Source: Gaiellasilicea sp963705515
Lineage (GTDB): Bacteria > Actinomycetota > Thermoleophilia > Gaiellales > Gaiellaceae
Direction: 5' to 3'
Assembly (NCBI GenBank): GCA_963705515.1
Contig: CAVPJV010000008.1
Span: 744,001-808,000, forward strand
DNA: 64,000 nt
Shown here: one piece after another, positions 41,263-49,248 of the stretch
Position numbering within the stretch: the stretch's first letter is position 1
How the letters are laid out: each line of letters opens with the position of its first letter
Position numbers and translations under genes: made by a program
The notes under the pieces: generated by a model
Told to the model about the DNA's origin: nothing
The model's database searches: none
What the model saw: only the letters and a program-made list of their open reading frames with translations

Positions 41263-41775
41263 TTAGCCCGGGATCTCGTCCAGCTCGGCGCCGCCGCGGC
41301 CGAGCGTCGTCGTCACGATCGAGATCACAATCGCGGACCCGAGCACGAGCGACGCCCAGGCGATGCCGCTGATGTTGTCCGACCAGCCGATGGCGCGGTC
41401 CAGCGAGAACCGGCCCGGCCCGGTCGCAGCGAGCGCAATGACGACCGTGAGCAGCATGAACTCAAACTCCCAGCCGCCGAGGAATCCCTTTGGAAGGACG
41501 ACGGTGACGATCGCGTTGAGCATCACCGTCGCGATCAGCAGGGACGCGAGCGGGGTGAGCAGGCCGGAAATGAGCAGCAGGCCGCCGACGAACTCGGCGA
41601 GACCGGCGACCACCGCCATCAGCCGCGGCCTCCGGTAGCCGATCGAGGCGAAGAACTGGGCTGTTCCCTCCAGCCCGCTGCCGCCGAAGCGGCCGAAGAG
41701 CTTCTGCGCGCCGTGTCCGACGAAGATCACGCCGACGACGATTCTCAACATCAGCAGTCCGTAGGCCACGGGCAT
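41263..41775 (-). CDS. DoxX-family membrane protein
   Basis: The 170-residue product has four predicted helices and the DoxX motifs LMLRIVVGVIFVGHGAQKLFG and GLAEFVGGLLLISGLLTPLASLLIA. The family includes subunits linked to quinone oxidation or redox stress, but no specific role is assigned here. ATG 41775 lies two bases behind the CoA-binding protein gene, so the two are co-transcribed. Confidence 0.88.
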   Translation of the reverse strand: MPVAYGLLMLRIVVGVIFVGHGAQKLFGRFGGSGLEGTAQFFASIGYRRPRLMAVVAGLAEFVGGLLLISGLLTPLASLLIATVMLNAIVTVVLPKGFLGGWEFEFMLLTVVIALAATGPGRFSLDRAIGWSDNISGIAWASLVLGSAIVISIVTTTLGRGGAELDEIPG

Positions 41776-41777
41776 TC

Positions 41778-42191
41778 TTACCTGGTTTGCGCGTCCCGAA
41801 TCTCGTAGCGGTGCACCACGGCCGTGCAGAGATCCTCGACGTAGTCCATCCCCGCCTCCTGGGCGATCCGGCGCGACTCCGCCGAGACGATCCCGAGCTG
41901 GAGCCAGAGCGCACCGGCGCCCACCGCGGCGGCCTCCTCGGCGTGCGGCGGTGTCAGCTCCGCCCGGCGGAAGACGTCGACGAGGTCGATCGGGCGGTCG
42001 ATCTCCGCCAGGGTCCGGACGCAGGGCACGCCGAGAACCTCGTCGCAGTCGGCCGGGCGCACCGGGATCACGTCGTAGCCCTGGGCGAGCAGGTAGCGCA
42101 TGACGCCGTGACTCGGACGGTCCGGCTTCGGCGAGGCGCCGACGAGGGCGATCGTCTTCGCGTCGCGGAGGATCTCGTCGGGAGCGCGCAT
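41778..42191 (-). CDS. CoA-binding domain protein (YccU/YneT type)
   Basis: The 137-residue product is a single Rossmann domain: TIALVGASPKPDRPSHGVMRYLLAQGYDVIPVRP, then DRPIDLVDVFRRAE, WLQLGI and a final Cys in DLCTAVVH. This is the small CoA-binding family related to the succinyl-CoA synthetase alpha subunit N-terminus. The role is unknown. It is divergent from the following HAD gene. Confidence 0.88.
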   Translation of the reverse strand: MRAPDEILRDAKTIALVGASPKPDRPSHGVMRYLLAQGYDVIPVRPADCDEVLGVPCVRTLAEIDRPIDLVDVFRRAELTPPHAEEAAAVGAGALWLQLGIVSAESRRIAQEAGMDYVEDLCTAVVHRYEIRDAQTR

Positions 42192-42214
42192 GGGCCAAGG
42201 CTATCCTCGGCGGT

Positions 42215-42895
42215 GTGCTCAAGGCCGTGATTTTCGACGTCGACTTCACGCTCGCCCGGCCCGGGCCGGAGCTCGGGCCGGAGGGCTACCGCAAGGTAGG
42301 CGAGCGGCATGGGCTCGCGCTCGACCCCGGGCAGTACGAGGGAGCACGGCTGGATGCGCTCGACTCGCTGCAGCGCCACCCCGACCACGAGCACGACGAC
42401 GAGCTCTGGATCGCGTTCACCGAGAAGATCGTCCGCGGCATGGGCGGCGACGGCGAAGGCGCGCGCGCGTGCGCCGAGGAGCTCGTCCGGGCCTGGGAGC
42501 AGCACGAGCGCTTCACGCTCTACGAGGACGCCTTGCCGGCGCTCGCGGCGCTACGCGAGCACGGGGTGAAGATCGGCCTGATCTCCAACGGCAGCCGCGA
42601 CCTGGAGGAGTTCGTCGCCCATCACGGGCTCGACGCCGACTGCGCGATCGGCTCCCGCGCTTTCGGGAGGACGAAGCCGCATCCCGAGATCTTCCGCCAC
42701 GCGCTGGCACTGCTCGGCGTCGAGCCGGAGGAGACGGCGATGGTCGGCGACTCGTACGAGGACGACATCGAAGGCGCGCGGGCGCTCGGGATGAAAGCGT
42801 TCCTGCTCGATCGCGACGGCCGTCGGCTGGACGAGCCCGACCGGCTGCCGGATCTGTTCGCGCTCCCGGCGGCGCTCGGCCTGACCGCCGTCTAG
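42215..42895 (+). CDS. HAD-family hydrolase
   Basis: The 226-residue product has AVIFDVDFTLARPG with D8 and D10, a helical cap, LISNGS as motif II, a Lys in GRTKPHPEIF and MVGDSYEDDIEGARALGM as motif IV. It resembles the YjjG/REG-2-like group. GTG 42215 stands behind a TATCCT box (42201-42206), suggesting a nearly leaderless mRNA. The stop overlaps that of the convergent gene. Confidence 0.88.
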   Translation: MLKAVIFDVDFTLARPGPELGPEGYRKVGERHGLALDPGQYEGARLDALDSLQRHPDHEHDDELWIAFTEKIVRGMGGDGEGARACAEELVRAWEQHERFTLYEDALPALAALREHGVKIGLISNGSRDLEEFVAHHGLDADCAIGSRAFGRTKPHPEIFRHALALLGVEPEETAMVGDSYEDDIEGARALGMKAFLLDRDGRRLDEPDRLPDLFALPAALGLTAV

Positions 42896-44127
42896 CAGTC
42901 GGCCGACGACTGGCAGGTGCGCAGCGTCTCGACGTCGGGCCGACCGCCGTGCCAGGTGAGCCGGATCCGCAGCGACGCGTCGTTGTTCGTGTAGTCGAGC
43001 TCCTCGAGCCGCTGGTCCGGGTTGGCTCGGTGGACGAGGAGGTAGATCCCGGCCGGGACACCGCGGAGCTCGAGGTTCTGGCCGTGGAAGTGAGCGGGGT
43101 AGAGATCGGTGAAGCCGATCGACGTCCCCTGCTCGACGGAGAGGACGCTCGGGTTGCCCTGGGCGCAGTTGCCGTAGAAGTGGCCGCCGGTGAAGACCGC
43201 GACCCGGCGGGCGGCGAGACCGTAGTGGTCCGCGAGGCAGAAGCCGCTCTTGCGGTCGCGCACGATCACATGGCCCGCGAGCGTGCGCAGCTCGTAGCGC
43301 TGAAAGCCGAGCAGGTGCCAGTGCGTGTGCGTCGGCGAGGGCGTGTAGCGAAGCCGGCCGGCGCCGGGATACGCCCGTACCGAGCGGTCGGACATGCGGA
43401 CGAGCTGGGTCGCGCGCATCGGACCGGTCGCGCTGGCACGGCTGCCGCGCACCCACACGGGCCCGTCGCCGATGTTGTCCGTCGCCGAGGCGAAGCCGAG
43501 CTTGGTGCCGGCGACGGTCAGTCGGAACGGCGCCCGCTGGTCGAGGTCGGGGAGCAGCTCGCGCGGCCCCACCTGCGGCGTGCCGGAGTCGCTCGTCTTG
43601 ACCGGGAACGGCTCGCCCGGCGTGAGCGCCTTCGCGGTCACCTTGCCCGACCGCGTGAAGGCGGGCGCGATCTGCTCGGCCGGTCCTTCGAGGACCCGGC
43701 GCGGCGTGCCGGCGTCGGGTGCGACCGTCCAGACGTCGAAGCTGCCGCCCGCGAGCGGGCTGGCGGAGTAGGCGAGCATGCGGCCGTCGCCGCGCCACGC
43801 CGGCATCGAGACGACCTGCTCGCCGCTGGTCAGCCGCTGCAGCGCACCGCCGTCTCGCCGGATCACGTACAGGCTCGAGGAGCGCTTGCCCGGGTCCTGG
43901 CGGACGAAGGCGATGCGACGCCGGTCGGGCGACCAGTCGGGATCGCTGTCGTCGCCGCCGCTCGTCACCTGCCGGTCGCCGACGTAGAGATCGCCGTCAC
44001 GGACCGAGACGACGGCATGGGCGAGACCGCGCGAGGCCTCCGCTTCGGTGTTCCAGGCGACGGCCGCAAGCAGGGGCAGCGGCGCCAGCGCGACCGCGGT
44101 CAGGAGGAGTCGAGCTCGGCCCGCCAT
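42892..44127 (-). CDS. Secreted TolB-propeller / lysyl oxidase-like fusion protein
   Basis: The 411-residue product begins with a signal peptide or membrane anchor (RARLLLTAVALAPLPLLAAVA). Residues 35-165 carry PD40/TolB repeats (DSDPDWSPDRRRIAFVR, VSMPAWRGDGRMLAYSA). Residues 195-395 match the lysyl oxidase fold: copper site H267-x-H269-x-H271 in PTHTHWHLLGF, four Cys as in GFCLADHYG and GNCAQGN, and DLYPAHFHGQ with H346 and H348. Lysyl oxidases deaminate lysine side chains; bacterial members are rare. ATG 44127 overlaps the CaiB-type gene by 28 bases. Confidence 0.85.
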   Translation of the reverse strand: MAGRARLLLTAVALAPLPLLAAVAWNTEAEASRGLAHAVVSVRDGDLYVGDRQVTSGGDDSDPDWSPDRRRIAFVRQDPGKRSSSLYVIRRDGGALQRLTSGEQVVSMPAWRGDGRMLAYSASPLAGGSFDVWTVAPDAGTPRRVLEGPAEQIAPAFTRSGKVTAKALTPGEPFPVKTSDSGTPQVGPRELLPDLDQRAPFRLTVAGTKLGFASATDNIGDGPVWVRGSRASATGPMRATQLVRMSDRSVRAYPGAGRLRYTPSPTHTHWHLLGFQRYELRTLAGHVIVRDRKSGFCLADHYGLAARRVAVFTGGHFYGNCAQGNPSVLSVEQGTSIGFTDLYPAHFHGQNLELRGVPAGIYLLVHRANPDQRLEELDYTNNDASLRIRLTWHGGRPDVETLRTCQSSADC

Positions 44128-45065
44128 GCCGCCGTATGCTGCCCGACGCGGGCGGACGGCATGGCGGTTCCGCCGCCGAACTCGGCCGCGGCCTCCGCGA
44201 GCGTCGCGACCGGCCCGACGCACACGTCCTCGCCGTCGAAGAGCTCGAGCCACGCCGCGAGCGGCCGTTGCGCGAACACGGCAGCGAGCTCCGCCGCGAG
44301 CTCGTCCTGGGCGTCGGCAAGCAGCTGGCGCTCGGCGAGCTCCGGGCGCCCGATCAGCTCGCAGAGACGGATGAAGAACTTCGGCTCGAGCGCGCCGACG
44401 GTGAGCTGCCTCCCGTCGGCCGTCTCGTAGATCCGGTAGCAGGCGAGCCCGCCGGTGAGGAATCGCGGCAGCGGGTCGCCGCCGAGCCGGTGCGAGACGA
44501 GCCGGTGCGAGCCGTGCGTCATCGAAATGGTCAGGCGGGCGCCGTGCCCGGTGCGCTCACGCTCGAGCAGCGCCGCCAGGATCTCCGCGACGGCCCCGAG
44601 TGCCCCGGCGGCCAGGTCGGCGGGCTGCAGCGGCGGCAGCCCGGGTGCGGTGTCCTCGAGCACCCCCGCCCAGCCGAGGTAGTTGAGGTCGTGCCCGGCG
44701 CGCGCGGCGTGCGGCCCCTCGGCGCCGAAGCCCGTGATCGAGCAGTAGACGGCCGAGGGCGGCGCGTCATCCGGGCCGACGCCGAGACGCGCGGCGACAC
44801 CGGGCCGGAAGCCCTCGAGCACGACGTCCGCCCTGGCGAGCAGCGCTCGGGCGAGCTCCGGCTCGGTCTTCAGGTCGCAGGCAACCGACTCCTTGCCGGC
44901 GTTCAGCGCCTCGTCCCAGGCCGGTGCGACATGGCGCATCGGATCGCCCTCGGGCGGCTCGAGCCGCACGACGCGGGCCCCGAGCCGCTGCAGCTCCCGC
45001 GATGCGAACGCGCCCGGGAGGTACCGGGTCAGGTCGACGACGAGATGTCCGGCGAGGGGCTTCAC
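44100..45065 (-). CDS. CaiB/BaiF-type CoA-transferase (alpha-methylacyl-CoA racemase-like)
   Basis: The 321-residue product starts with LAGHLVVDLTRYLPGAFASREL and has RADVVLEGFRPGVAARLG, CSITGFGAEGPHAARAGHDLNYLGWAG and DLAAGALGAVAEILAAL, all family III CoA-transferase signatures, including the likely catalytic Asp in GHDLNY. It either moves CoA between acids or racemises 2-methylacyl-CoA. GTG 45065 is 30 bases from the divergent TetR gene, which probably controls it. Confidence 0.88.
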   Translation of the reverse strand: MKPLAGHLVVDLTRYLPGAFASRELQRLGARVVRLEPPEGDPMRHVAPAWDEALNAGKESVACDLKTEPELARALLARADVVLEGFRPGVAARLGVGPDDAPPSAVYCSITGFGAEGPHAARAGHDLNYLGWAGVLEDTAPGLPPLQPADLAAGALGAVAEILAALLERERTGHGARLTISMTHGSHRLVSHRLGGDPLPRFLTGGLACYRIYETADGRQLTVGALEPKFFIRLCELIGRPELAERQLLADAQDELAAELAAVFAQRPLAAWLELFDGEDVCVGPVATLAEAAAEFGGGTAMPSARVGQHTAAWRAELDSS

Positions 45066-45095
45066 CGCCGCTGAACGTACTACAGTGAGTCGGCG

Positions 45096-45111
45096 TTGAC
45101 TGAGCGTTCAA
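45096..45111. promoter_or_regulatory. Candidate TetR operator at its own gene
   Basis: ttgactgagcgttcaa has TTGA/TCAA half-sites and shares 12 of 16 positions with ttgactgactagtcaa at 51593-51608. It lies over the start codon and close to the divergent CaiB-type gene, so a bound repressor could block both. Confidence 0.55.
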
Positions 45112-45713
45112 CCAGCACCTCGGACAAGCGACGCCTCATCCTCGACGCGGCCGTCCGCGTGTTCGCGGCGAAGGGCTACCACACCTGCCGCGTCGGCGAC
45201 ATCGCCGAGGAGGCGGGGATCGCGCACGGCCTCCTCTACCACTACTTCTCCTCCAAGGAGGAAGTGCTCGAGACCGTCTTCCGCGAGAACTGGAGCCAGC
45301 TGCTGGAGGCGTTCGCACGGATCGAGGCGTCGGCGGAGCCGCCGCTCGAGCAGCTCGGCGCGATCGCGAAGACGCTGCTGCGCGCCTGGCGCGATCAGCC
45401 CGATCTCGTCCGCGTGATGGTGCGCGAGGTCGCTCGCAGCCCGCAGCTGCAGGGACAGGTGGACGAGATCGGCGCCGGCTTCCGCGCGATCCAGCGCGTG
45501 ATCGAGCGCGGCCAGGCAGACGGCTCCTTCCGGGACGATCTCGACCCCCGGCTCGCGAGCTGGATCTTCTACGGCGGGCTCGAGGAGATCCTGACCGGCT
45601 GGGTGCTCGGGCAGCTGCCCGATGGCGAGGAGGAGGTGGCGCGTGCCGAGCGAACCGTTATCGCCCTCCTCCGCGGCGGGCTCACACGGGACGGAGCAGC
45701 AGCTCCGGTCTGA
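45096..45713 (+). CDS. TetR-family regulator, probably of fatty-acid/CoA catabolism
   Basis: The 205-residue product has a TetR helix-turn-helix in residues 12-58 (ILDAAVRVFAAKGYHTCRVGDIAEEAGIAHGLLYHYFSSKEEVL) and a C-terminal domain with LLRAWRDQPDLVRVMVREVARSP, similar to FadR-type TetR repressors. The likely start is TTG 45096, close behind a TACAGT box (45081-45086). An inverted repeat covers the start codon and matches one before the acyl-CoA dehydrogenase at 51632. The 3' end overlaps the MFS gene. Confidence 0.88.
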   Translation: MTERSTSTSDKRRLILDAAVRVFAAKGYHTCRVGDIAEEAGIAHGLLYHYFSSKEEVLETVFRENWSQLLEAFARIEASAEPPLEQLGAIAKTLLRAWRDQPDLVRVMVREVARSPQLQGQVDEIGAGFRAIQRVIERGQADGSFRDDLDPRLASWIFYGGLEEILTGWVLGQLPDGEEEVARAERTVIALLRGGLTRDGAAAPV

Positions 45714-46962
45714 GCCGGGTTACGGCCGCGTCGTCTGGACGCTCGGCCTCGGCGCCTTCGGGCTCGCGTTCTCGCTGACGACGACAGCGGCCTACCTGCC
45801 GCCGCTGCTGGGCCAGTTCACGACGTCGGCGACGTTGATCGCGCTCGTGCTCGCGGCCGAAGGGCTGTTCGCGATCACACTGCCGCTCGTGATCGGGCCG
45901 TGGAGCGACACGTTCCACACGCCGCTCGGCCGCCGGCGTCCCTTCATGCTCGTCGCCCTCGGCCCGATCGGCTTCTGCCTGGCGCTGATGGCGTTCATGC
46001 CGAGCCTCTGGACGACGGCACTGCTGGTCTTCGCGTTCTTCTTCGCCTACTACGTCTACGAGCCGCCCTATCGCGGCCTCTATCCCGACCTGCTCCCGGA
46101 ACGGATCTTCGGCCGCGCCCAGAGCGCCCAGCACCTGATGCGCGGGCTCGCGCTCGGCACGGCGCTGATCGGCGGCGGCGCGCTCTTCCACGTCTGGGAG
46201 CCGTTCCCGTTCCTCGTCGCGTCGTTCGTCGTCGTCGCAGCCTGCGCGGCGCCGATCCTGTTCGTGCGCGAGGACGGCGGCCACGGCCGGGTCTTCGAGG
46301 GCGTGCGCGCCTACCTGCAGCACAGCTGGACCGTCTTTCACCGCGACGCCGACGTACGGCGCTTCCTGATCGCGAACACGGCGTGGGAGGCGGCGTTCGC
46401 CGGCGCCCGCACGTTCGTCGTCCTCTATCTCACGGTCGGCCTCGGCCAGCCGCTCGGGACGACGACGGCCGTGCTCGCCGCGGTCGCGGGCGGTTACATC
46501 GTCGCCGCGGCCGGCTCGGGCATCCTTGGCGACCGACTCGGGCTCAGCCGCGTGATCGCGTTCGCGTCCGTGATCTACGGGCTCGGGCTGCTGCTCGGCG
46601 GCTTCGCCAACGAGTGGCAGCGGTGGTATCTGCCCGTGATCTTCGTCGTCGCGATCGCCGGCGGGACGGTGATGACGCTCGCGTGGGGCCTGCTCTTCAA
46701 GCTGATGCCGCCGGCCGACCGGGGAGCGATCTCGGGGCTCGCGACGACGACGAAGGGGTTCGGCCTGCTCATCGGCCCACTGCTTGCGGGCGCCGCGATC
46801 GACATCCTCTCCGGCTCGCTCGACGACACGCGTGGCTACCAGGCGCTCTGGCCCATCCTCGGCATCCCGGTGCTGCTGTCGATCCCGCTCGTCTGGAGGC
46901 TGTCAGCGGCAGAGCGCGACGCTGGGGCGGGAAAGCCCGAAAGCCCAGAGCCGATCACCTAG
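45643..46962 (+). CDS. MFS transporter
   Basis: The 439-residue product has 12 predicted helices with GPWSDTFHTPLGRRRPFMLVALGPIGF as the conserved loop 2-3 motif, as in the glycoside/sugar-type MFS group (related to SUC/GPH-like carriers). The substrate is unknown. GTG 45643 stands eight bases behind gaggaggagg inside the end of the TetR gene, so the two are probably co-transcribed. The 3' end overlaps the convergent small secreted gene by about 60 bases. Confidence 0.85.
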   Translation: MPSEPLSPSSAAGSHGTEQQLRSEPGYGRVVWTLGLGAFGLAFSLTTTAAYLPPLLGQFTTSATLIALVLAAEGLFAITLPLVIGPWSDTFHTPLGRRRPFMLVALGPIGFCLALMAFMPSLWTTALLVFAFFFAYYVYEPPYRGLYPDLLPERIFGRAQSAQHLMRGLALGTALIGGGALFHVWEPFPFLVASFVVVAACAAPILFVREDGGHGRVFEGVRAYLQHSWTVFHRDADVRRFLIANTAWEAAFAGARTFVVLYLTVGLGQPLGTTTAVLAAVAGGYIVAAAGSGILGDRLGLSRVIAFASVIYGLGLLLGGFANEWQRWYLPVIFVVAIAGGTVMTLAWGLLFKLMPPADRGAISGLATTTKGFGLLIGPLLAGAAIDILSGSLDDTRGYQALWPILGIPVLLSIPLVWRLSAAERDAGAGKPESPEPIT

Positions 46963-47394
46963 GACGTAGAACGCGGTGACGGTGTTGCGCGGGTGAGCGT
47001 CAGCACGGAGTAGCCGTCGCAGCCGAACGTCTTCAGCGGCCCGTACATGCCGGTGATCCGGGAGGCGGGGTCGTTCAGCTCGAGGCCCTTCGTGCGTCCG
47101 CCAGCCGAGCGGCTGGTAGATCGTGAACAGCCCGACGACGCGGCCCTGCCGCCACTCGACGCTGACGCCCCGCGGCTGGAAGGCGTAGTAGTTGAAGTAC
47201 CAGGTCTCGAAGACGCAGTTGCGGCAGACGCCGTACGCGCGGCCCCAGCGCTGCTCGACCTCGGCCTTCGTCGCCCCGAGCTGGAGCCCGCCGAGGCTCC
47301 GTCCCGGGACGAGCACGCCCGCACCGGGGGGCGCGGCTGCCGCGGGCAGGGCGAACGCGAGCGCGGCTGCGATTGCTGCGACGACGACGCGCAC
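46903..47394 (-). CDS. Small secreted protein of unknown function with two compensating frame changes
   Basis: GTG 47394 begins a signal peptide (RVVVAAIAAALAFALPAAAA), followed by GRSLGGLQLGATKAEVEQRWG, a short motif of many actinobacterial secreted proteins, and CRNCVFETWYFNYYAFQPRGVSVEW. After QPLGW the sensible sequence moves to the next frame (KGLELNDPASRITGMYGPLK and FGCDGYSVLTLTR) and returns near 46990 to NTVTAFYVLGDRLWAFGLSRP. Two opposite one-base indels (about 47096 and 46990) explain this. The restored length is about 163 residues. Confidence 0.65.
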   Translation of the reverse strand: MRVVVAAIAAALAFALPAAAAPPGAGVLVPGRSLGGLQLGATKAEVEQRWGRAYGVCRNCVFETWYFNYYAFQPRGVSVEWRQGRVVGLFTIYQPLGWRTHEGPRAERPRLPDHRHVRAAEDVRLRRLLRADAHPRNTVTAFYVLGDRLWAFGLSRPSVALCR

Positions 47395-47412
47395 CGTGGG
47401 AGGATAGGCGTC

Positions 47413-47883
47413 GTGGAGTCCTTCAACCTCTTCGACGGCGAGCTGGACGAGGAGCGCACGGAGCCTGCCGGGTTCACATGGCGGGCCGCCCGTCTCGGCC
47501 CGAGGCTCGGTGCCGAGAAGGTCGGAGCGAGCGTCTACGAGCTCCAGCCGGGCGAGCGCTCGTTTCCCTACCACTACGAGTACGGCGCCGAGGAGTGGCT
47601 GATCGTCGTCGCCGGCCGGCCGACGCTCCGCGTTCCGGACGGCGAGCATGAGTTGCGTGCGGGCGACGTCGTCTGCTTCCCGGAAGGGCCTGAAGGCGCT
47701 CATCTCGTCCGCAACGACTCTGACGAGCCCGTGCGGTTCCTGATCGCCTCGACGAAGCAGCTGCCCGACGCGGCCGTCTACCCGGACAGCGGCAAGGTCG
47801 GGCTCTGGACCGGCAACGAGAGCGATCCGCCTCGGCTCTTCCGGATCGGCGACGCCGTCGACTACTGGGACGGCGAGGCCTGA
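47413..47883 (+). CDS. Cupin-domain protein, paralogue of the one at 39974
   Basis: The 156-residue product has the two cupin motifs: FPYHYEYGAEEWLIVVAGRPTL and RAGDVVCFPEGPEGAHLVRN, and ends with GDAVDYWDGEA. It resembles the cupin at 39974-40438 in length, motif spacing and C-terminus, pointing to duplication or repeated gain. GTG 47413 lies 19 bases from the divergent secreted gene. A strong hairpin follows. Confidence 0.85.
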   Translation: MESFNLFDGELDEERTEPAGFTWRAARLGPRLGAEKVGASVYELQPGERSFPYHYEYGAEEWLIVVAGRPTLRVPDGEHELRAGDVVCFPEGPEGAHLVRNDSDEPVRFLIASTKQLPDAAVYPDSGKVGLWTGNESDPPRLFRIGDAVDYWDGEA

Positions 47884-47887
47884 AAAG

Positions 47888-47919
47888 GCAACGACCCCGC
47901 TTGCGGACGGGGTCGTTGC
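47888..47919. terminator. Bidirectional hairpin terminator
   Basis: gcaacgaccccg and its exact complement form a 12 bp stem around ttgcgga plus c, five bases behind the cupin stop. On the minus strand it is followed by a short T-run (GCCTTTTCA), so it can also end the convergent glutaryl-CoA dehydrogenase transcript. Confidence 0.8.
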
Positions 47920-48037
47920 GGGGGATGGGCACTGCCTCTGCGGCGGCGGCAGCGCGGGGCGTACGCAGAGAGTGTCGGCAGAGCTGCCGCCGGCAACCAT
48001 CCCCGATCTCGCGTAGGGAGGCTCCCCGGAACGGCGT

Positions 48038-49225
48038 CTAGCGGAATGCGTTCTCGCCGGTCAGCGCGTTGCCGACGACGAGCGTGTGCACCTCGTGCGT
48101 GCCCTCGTAGGTCAGGACGGACTCGAGGTTGTTCACGTGGCGGATCACCGGGTACTCGAGCGTGACCCCGTTGGCGCCGAGGATCGTGCGGGCCTGGCGG
48201 GCGACCTCGATCGCGCCGCGGACGTTGCCCATCTTCCCGAGGCTGACGTGCTCCTGGCGGAGCGTGCCGTCGTCCTTCATCCGGCCGATGTGGAGGGCGA
48301 CGAGGAGGCCGCGGTTGAGCTCGAGCGCCATCTCCGCCAGCTTCTGCTGTGTCAGCTGGTAGCCGGCGATCGGCTTGTCGAAGACGATCCGCTCCTTGGC
48401 GTACTCGAGCGCCGCCTCGAAGCAGGCGCGCCCGGCGCCGACGGCGCCCCAGACGATCCCGTACCGAGCCTCGTTGAGGCACGACAGCGGGCCGCGGAGA
48501 GTGTCGACGTCGGGGAAGCGGTTCTCCTCCGGGACGCGGACGTCCTGGAGGACGAGCTCGGAGGTGACCGACGCGCGCAGCGAGAGCTTCTTGTGGATCT
48601 CGGGGGCCGTGAAGCCGGGCATCCCCTTCTCGACGAGGAAGCCGTTGATGGCGCCGTCCTCGGTGCGTGCCCAGACGGTGGCGACGTCGGCGATCGTCCC
48701 GTTCGTGATCCACATCTTGGCTCCGTTGAGGATCCAGTCGGAGCCGTCGCGCCGCGCCGTCGTCCTCATCGAGCCGGGATCGGAGCCCGCATCCGGCTCG
48801 GTCAGGCCGAAGCAGCCGATCGCCTCGCCGGTGTGCATCGGCGGCAGCCAACGCTGCTTCTGCTCCTCGGAGCCCCACTTCCAGATCGAGAACATGGCCA
48901 GCGAGCCCTGCACCGAGACGGCGCTGCGGACGCCGGAGTCGCCCGCCTCGAGCTCGAGGCAGGTGAGCCCGTAGGCGACGGCGCTGGCGCCGGGGAGGCC
49001 GTAGCCGTCGAGGTGCATGCCGAAGAGGCCGAGCTTGCCGAGCTCCGCCATCAGCTCGCGCGGGAGGATTCCCTGCTCGAACCAGTCGCCGACGTCGGGC
49101 AGCACCTTCTCGCGGACGAAGGAGCGCACGGTGTCGCGGATCGCCCGCTCCTCGTCGTCGAGGAGGGCGTCGATCGCGAGGAAGTCGAGCGGGTCGAGCG
49201 CGGTCTTCTTCTCGGTCACGGCCAT
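48038..49225 (-). CDS. Acyl-CoA dehydrogenase, glutaryl-CoA dehydrogenase-like
   Basis: The 395-residue product has the acyl-CoA dehydrogenase fold: FGLTEPDAGSDPGSMRTTA, WITNGTIADVATVWA, and the catalytic glutamate in VLTYEGTHEVHTLVVG. The C-terminal set GANGVTLEYPVIRHVNNLES and the GTHEVHTL variant are typical of glutaryl-CoA dehydrogenase, which oxidises and decarboxylates glutaryl-CoA to crotonyl-CoA in lysine and tryptophan breakdown. ATG 49225 is near the divergent GH3 gene. Confidence 0.88.
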   Translation of the reverse strand: MAVTEKKTALDPLDFLAIDALLDDEERAIRDTVRSFVREKVLPDVGDWFEQGILPRELMAELGKLGLFGMHLDGYGLPGASAVAYGLTCLELEAGDSGVRSAVSVQGSLAMFSIWKWGSEEQKQRWLPPMHTGEAIGCFGLTEPDAGSDPGSMRTTARRDGSDWILNGAKMWITNGTIADVATVWARTEDGAINGFLVEKGMPGFTAPEIHKKLSLRASVTSELVLQDVRVPEENRFPDVDTLRGPLSCLNEARYGIVWGAVGAGRACFEAALEYAKERIVFDKPIAGYQLTQQKLAEMALELNRGLLVALHIGRMKDDGTLRQEHVSLGKMGNVRGAIEVARQARTILGANGVTLEYPVIRHVNNLESVLTYEGTHEVHTLVVGNALTGENAFR

Positions 49226-49248
49226 GGGTGCAAGGGTACCGTGACCGG

